Shown: in pieces, positions 60,915 to 64,000 of the stretch
Layout of the letters: the number at the start of each line of letters is the position of its first letter
How positions within the stretch are numbered: the stretch's first letter is position 1
Assembly (NCBI RefSeq): GCF_008801835.1
Contig: NZ_VZOW01000012.1
Location: forward strand, 84,462-148,461
DNA length: 64,000 nucleotides
Direction of reading: 5' to 3'
Origin: Cupriavidus pauculus
GTDB lineage: Bacteria > Pseudomonadota > Gammaproteobacteria > Burkholderiales > Burkholderiaceae
Translations under genes and position numbers: made by a program
The notes under the pieces: generated by a model
Databases searched by the model: none
Seen by the model: only the letters and a program-made list of their open reading frames with translations
Told to the model about the DNA's origin: nothing

Positions 60915-63219
60915 AGCCGACGGGCTTGTGATGCCGCACGTCCGGCTTCACGGCGTGCTCCTGCCGCAATTGCGCCAGGAATTCATCGGGCGTCAGCGCT
61001 TCGCCAAGAACCACGGACTGTCGCTTGACGGTGGCGAAGTCTCCGGGCGTCAGGCAATCCATCGCATCGAGATCGCGGCGAATCGCGTCGGTCATGCGGC
61101 TGTCGTCGCCATCGAGCGCCTCGTCGACGAACATCGCCACGCGCTGCGTAGGCTTGAGCGGCAGGAAGCGGATCTTGAAGGAAAAGCGCCGCAGCGCCGC
61201 TTCGTCGATCCGCTCGAACAGATTCGTCGTGCAGACGAAAATGCCGTTGAAACGCTCCATGCCCTGCAGCATCTCGTTGACTTCGGACACTTCGTAATTG
61301 CGCACGGCCTGCTGGCGGCTCTGCATGAAACTGTCGGCCTCGTCGAGCAGCAACACCGCGCCATCCTCTTCGGCGCGCGCGAACATCGCCGCAATCTGCT
61401 GCTCGGTTTCGCCCACGTACTTGCTCATCAGGTCGGACGCGCGACGGATCATCAGCGGCAGATCGAGCGCGGCCGCAATATGCTCGGCCAGCGCCGTCTT
61501 TCCCGTGCCGGGCGGGCCATAGAAACACAGCGTGCCGCGCCGCCGCGCGCCCAGCGCCTGCACGATCTTGTCGACGGCGTAGCGCGATTCCAGATTGAGA
61601 TTGTCGAGCCGGTAATGCGTGACGACCGGACGCGCCTCGGCCTCCGGGCGCAGCCCCATCGCGCGATCGGCATGTTCGAGCTGGCGCAGAATCAGCGCTT
61701 CGAGCGGTTCGTCGACATCGGGTCGCGCCAGTTCCACGAACCGCGCGGCCGATTGCACCTGGGCCGGCGTCAGCGTCTTGCGCGCGGCCAGCGTGGCAAT
61801 GAACGCATCGCTGACATCGAGGCTGCCCAGATGTTTGCGGATGATGTTCTCGCGCACCAGCGGCGGCGGAATCTTCAGCTCTAGGTGAAACTGGAAGCGG
61901 CGCAGATATGCCGGATCGATCTGCCGGATCGAATTCGATATCCAGATCACCGGCACGGGATTCTGCTCAAGCGTCTGGTTGACCCACGCCTTGCCGTTGA
62001 CGGACCCGCGCGTGTCTTCCTGACCGAACAGGCTCATCAGCTCGCGCGCGCTGCCCGGAAACACGTCCTCGACCTCGTCGAACAGCAGCGCGGTGCGGGG
62101 GCGTCCGCGCAGGAACGCCTGGGACACCTGCAGCGAGCGATAGCGGTCCTTGCCCGAAAGACTGTTGCCGTCGCGATCGAAGCAGTCGACCTCGTAAAGT
62201 TCGCACGCCGCTTCGCGCGCAAGCAATCGCGCAAACTCGGTCTTGCCCGTGCCTGGCGGCCCATAGATCAGTAAGTTCACGCCCGGCGCATTCTGGCGCG
62301 TGGCATTGCCAAGCAACGCGGTCAGATAGCGCACATCGGTTTCGACATGCGGATAGTCCGCGGTACCTAGCGTCGGCGGCGCGGCCGGCCGCGTGAACAC
62401 CGCCATCATCTCGGCTTCGTTGGCGTAATTGCCCAGCAGTACGTGCAGCAGCCGATCGGACAGCCGCATCAGGTCGCCCAGATCGGTCACGCTGTTTTCG
62501 GGCAGCGGTTGCTCGATCAGGTTCAACGTCTCCAGACGCGACCCGGGGCGCAGCGAGACCGCGATATCGGCAGGACTGGCGCCGGTGAGGCCCGACAGGA
62601 TCTGGAATGCCTCCTGGCTGTGCGCGACCTTGCAGTCGACCATCACCGCTCGGAGGTCGCGCTTGTACTTGGCGAGCGCGGCGTAGAGCAGCAGCTTGCG
62701 CTCGTGGTCCGGCAGGTTGAGCACATGGCTCAGCATGTCGATATTGCGCACGAGCAGCACGCGCTCGCCGTCCAGCCGCGCGGCGATGGCGGCCGACGAC
62801 GCGGCGAATACCGCGAACATGTCCTTGGCGTGATGCTTGACGTATTCGTCGAGGTAATAGAACAACGCGCTTTCGTCGAAGGCGCTGTTCCATTGACCGT
62901 GGCGTTCCAGAAAGTCCTCGGGCGACAGCCGCGAGGCGCCCTTCCACGCGGGCATATCGGCGCATCGCGCCGACAGGAATCGCTGCACGCGCAACACCAC
63001 GCCGTAGGGCCAGACCATCTCCTGCGCGCTGACGGTCAGGACATCGTTGATATTGCTGCGCAAGTTGAAGCGCGGGCCCAGTGCGCAGACCACGCGCAAG
63101 GCAAACTGGGCGCACATCCAGTCGAGGGCCGACGTTCCCGGCGCGCCGGGCGACGCGCGAAGCAACGTGGTGCGGTCGTCCATCGTGCGGTCGTCTTCAG
63201 CAAAACGGGTGAAATCCAT
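60904..63219 (-). CDS. tandem AAA ATPase of unknown function
   Basis: The 771-residue protein has an N-terminal region of about 290 residues without recognised motifs (rich in helices, with VVCALGPRFNLRSNINDVLT), then two AAA domains. Domain 1: Walker A YGPPGTGKT near 320 and Walker B TALLFDEVEDVF. Domain 2: Walker A YGPPGTGKT near 568, Walker B VLLLDEADSFMQSRQQAVRN and a sensor segment FVCTTNLFERID. Both seem competent for ATP. Arrangement resembles unfoldase-like or YjoB/proteasome-activator-like AAA proteins, but no partner is next to it. GGGAG precedes the ATG at 63219. Convergent with murI. Confidence 0.85.
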   Translation of the reverse strand: MDFTRFAEDDRTMDDRTTLLRASPGAPGTSALDWMCAQFALRVVCALGPRFNLRSNINDVLTVSAQEMVWPYGVVLRVQRFLSARCADMPAWKGASRLSPEDFLERHGQWNSAFDESALFYYLDEYVKHHAKDMFAVFAASSAAIAARLDGERVLLVRNIDMLSHVLNLPDHERKLLLYAALAKYKRDLRAVMVDCKVAHSQEAFQILSGLTGASPADIAVSLRPGSRLETLNLIEQPLPENSVTDLGDLMRLSDRLLHVLLGNYANEAEMMAVFTRPAAPPTLGTADYPHVETDVRYLTALLGNATRQNAPGVNLLIYGPPGTGKTEFARLLAREAACELYEVDCFDRDGNSLSGKDRYRSLQVSQAFLRGRPRTALLFDEVEDVFPGSARELMSLFGQEDTRGSVNGKAWVNQTLEQNPVPVIWISNSIRQIDPAYLRRFQFHLELKIPPPLVRENIIRKHLGSLDVSDAFIATLAARKTLTPAQVQSAARFVELARPDVDEPLEALILRQLEHADRAMGLRPEAEARPVVTHYRLDNLNLESRYAVDKIVQALGARRRGTLCFYGPPGTGKTALAEHIAAALDLPLMIRRASDLMSKYVGETEQQIAAMFARAEEDGAVLLLDEADSFMQSRQQAVRNYEVSEVNEMLQGMERFNGIFVCTTNLFERIDEAALRRFSFKIRFLPLKPTQRVAMFVDEALDGDDSRMTDAIRRDLDAMDCLTPGDFATVKRQSVVLGEALTPDEFLAQLRQEHAVKPDVRHHKPVGFTQ

Positions 63220-63566
63220 GACTGGCTCCCTTCGCACAGGACTTCGGACGTCCGGACCGCAGGGATCGCCCAACCTATGCCGTGTCTGCCGCAATGGGGT
63301 TTCTGTTTATCGTAGCGCGGTTTTCCGGCCGATGGGCGCCGGGCGCGCTTTTTGGCGCGGCCTAGGCCACGTTACGCCGGCCCGACGTAGCGGCCGCCAT
63401 TGATGTTCCGCCCGAATGAAGCGGATGCAGAAGAATCGCCCGCATTGCACAATGCGCAACAAATAAGAATCATTATCGTTTATACTGCTCGCTGATACGC
63501 TGCCCAAGAGTAGCGCTCCCCTGGCAACCCCGTTTCACGGCTGTGTTTTTCTGGAGCGTTATCATC
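63220..63566. other. divergent intergenic region
   Basis: This 347-bp stretch lies between the leftward AAA ATPase gene and the rightward tonB unit. It carries a Fur-box-like site at 63459-63477 and a TATACT sequence at 63481-63486 that could be a -10 element. No gene or RNA gene was recognised in it. Confidence 0.5.
63459..63477 (+). promoter_or_regulatory. Fur-box-like operator
   Basis: ACAAATAAGAATCATTATC matches the 19-bp Fur consensus GATAATGATAATCATTATC at 14 positions, with the right half (AATCATTATC) perfect. It lies about 90 bp before a microprotein gene and 190 bp before tonB, both expected to be induced by iron limitation. Confidence 0.7.
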
Positions 63567-63632
63567 ATGGAACTGCTATTGAGCCTGCTGGTCGGATGTG
63601 GCATCTCGCTGATCCTGTTCTACCGCAAGTGA
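63567..63632 (+). CDS. 21-residue membrane microprotein upstream of tonB
   Basis: The frame encodes MELLLSLLVGCGISLILF followed by a Tyr-Arg-Lys end. It is a single hydrophobic segment with a positive C-terminus. GGAG lies ten bases before the ATG. It lies between a Fur-box-like site and tonB on the same strand. No family is known to me; it could be a real microprotein or a leader peptide. Confidence 0.45.
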   Translation: MELLLSLLVGCGISLILFYRK

Positions 63633-63666
63633 TTGCGCCATTTGGCGAGCATCTGTCGTTCCTCTC

Positions 63667-64000
63667 ATGTTCGATCAACGATTTTTCAAGATCACCGTCG
63701 CGGTCCTGTTGTTTCATGCCGGATTGCTGTATCTGATCCAGTCCGGTCTGGCGCGCAAGATGACCGAGGCCGTCATCGCCCCGGAAATCATCGCCCGCAT
63801 CATCCCGATGGAACCGCCTCAGCAGCAGAAGGCGCCGGAACCGCCCAAGCCGCAGAAGACACCCGAGCCGCCCAAGCAGGTCAAGGTGGTCACGCCGCGT
63901 CCGGCGCCGCCCAAGCCGCAACCGACGCCGGAACCGGTGGCATCGCTGCCGCCGTCGCCGACCGCGATCGAGGCGCCCCCCGCCCCGCCGGCCCCGCCGG
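63667..64000 (+). CDS. tonB: TonB energy transducer, N-terminal part (cut by window end)
   Basis: The 111 visible codons encode a short cytosolic start (MFDQRFFKITVAVLLFHAGL), one membrane helix that contains the functionally typical His17, and a long Pro-Glu-Lys-rich periplasmic spacer (MEPPQQQKAPEPPKPQKTPE and onward). That is the TonB plan; the C-terminal receptor-binding domain lies beyond the window. With ExbB and ExbD it would energise siderophore or haem receptors. Iron control through the upstream Fur-like site is likely. Confidence 0.85.
   Translation, partial: MFDQRFFKITVAVLLFHAGLLYLIQSGLARKMTEAVIAPEIIARIIPMEPPQQQKAPEPPKPQKTPEPPKQVKVVTPRPAPPKPQPTPEPVASLPPSPTAIEAPPAPPAPP

Overview
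The window is high-GC, densely coded DNA from a betaproteobacterium of the Burkholderiaceae, most likely a Cupriavidus/Ralstonia-type genome. This is judged from protein flavour only: a glycerol ABC transporter of the glpSTPQUV type, a class I fumarase next to murI, a VC_2705-type symporter next to acs, YXWGXW proteins and a BcsE/F/Q/G/R-type cellulose locus. No transposase, integrase, prophage gene or CRISPR array was found. The only RNA gene seen is a tRNA-Ser(GGA).

Region by region. (1) 84-667: a small lipoprotein and a hydrophobic membrane protein, then a gene-free stretch with three phased direct repeats and a strong terminator. (2) 1044-10100: an organosulfur block. A four-domain rhodanese, a Gln-type thiol dioxygenase and an SfnB/DszC-like flavin monooxygenase run leftward. 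A two-component-type LLM monooxygenase, a complete SsuABC-like importer and a membrane-anchored cytochrome c run rightward. (3) 10138-15149: heptosyltransferase waaC, an isochorismatase-fold hydrolase with a divergent LysR regulator, and a membrane diguanylate cyclase. (4) 15238-27381: a glycerol regulon, with a leftward glpSTPQUV transporter operon, divergent glpR, and glpK-glpD further on; purU and a Nudix hydrolase are interposed. (5) 27485-32973: small conserved proteins, the yfiR-yfiN-yfiB c-di-GMP module and a D-amino-acid transaminase. (6) 33259-50877: a complete cellulose locus in the order bcsB-Z-C-E-F-Q-A-G-R, followed directly by a siaA-B-C-D-like partner-switching module that ends in a second diguanylate cyclase. 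(7) 50874-52322: a 41-residue membrane protein, a small lipoprotein, tRNA-Ser and a protein resembling the pertussis/cholera ADP-ribosyltransferase fold. (8) 52330-63219: symporter and acs, an EamA transporter, a UPF0114 protein, fumarase, murI and a tandem AAA ATPase. (9) 63459-64000: a Fur-box-like site, a 21-residue membrane microprotein and the start of tonB, cut by the window edge.

How the parts work together. Regions 5 and 6 form a c-di-GMP neighbourhood: periplasmic YfiR/YfiB would control YfiN, a cytosolic CBS-phosphatase switch would control the SiaD-like cyclase, and BcsA (PilZ) and BcsE are receptors encoded between them. The glycerol genes form a full uptake-phosphorylation-oxidation route under one DeoR-type repressor.

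The most unusual observations are these. GlpS and GlpT carry complementary degeneration of their ATP-site motifs. BcsZ has Asn where the E. coli enzyme has its catalytic base. The SiaA-like phosphatase has CBS rather than membrane sensory input. The ART-like protein has Lys at the position of the catalytic Arg. A microprotein lies between a Fur site and tonB. All family assignments come from reading the sequence and from remembered family features; no database search was run.
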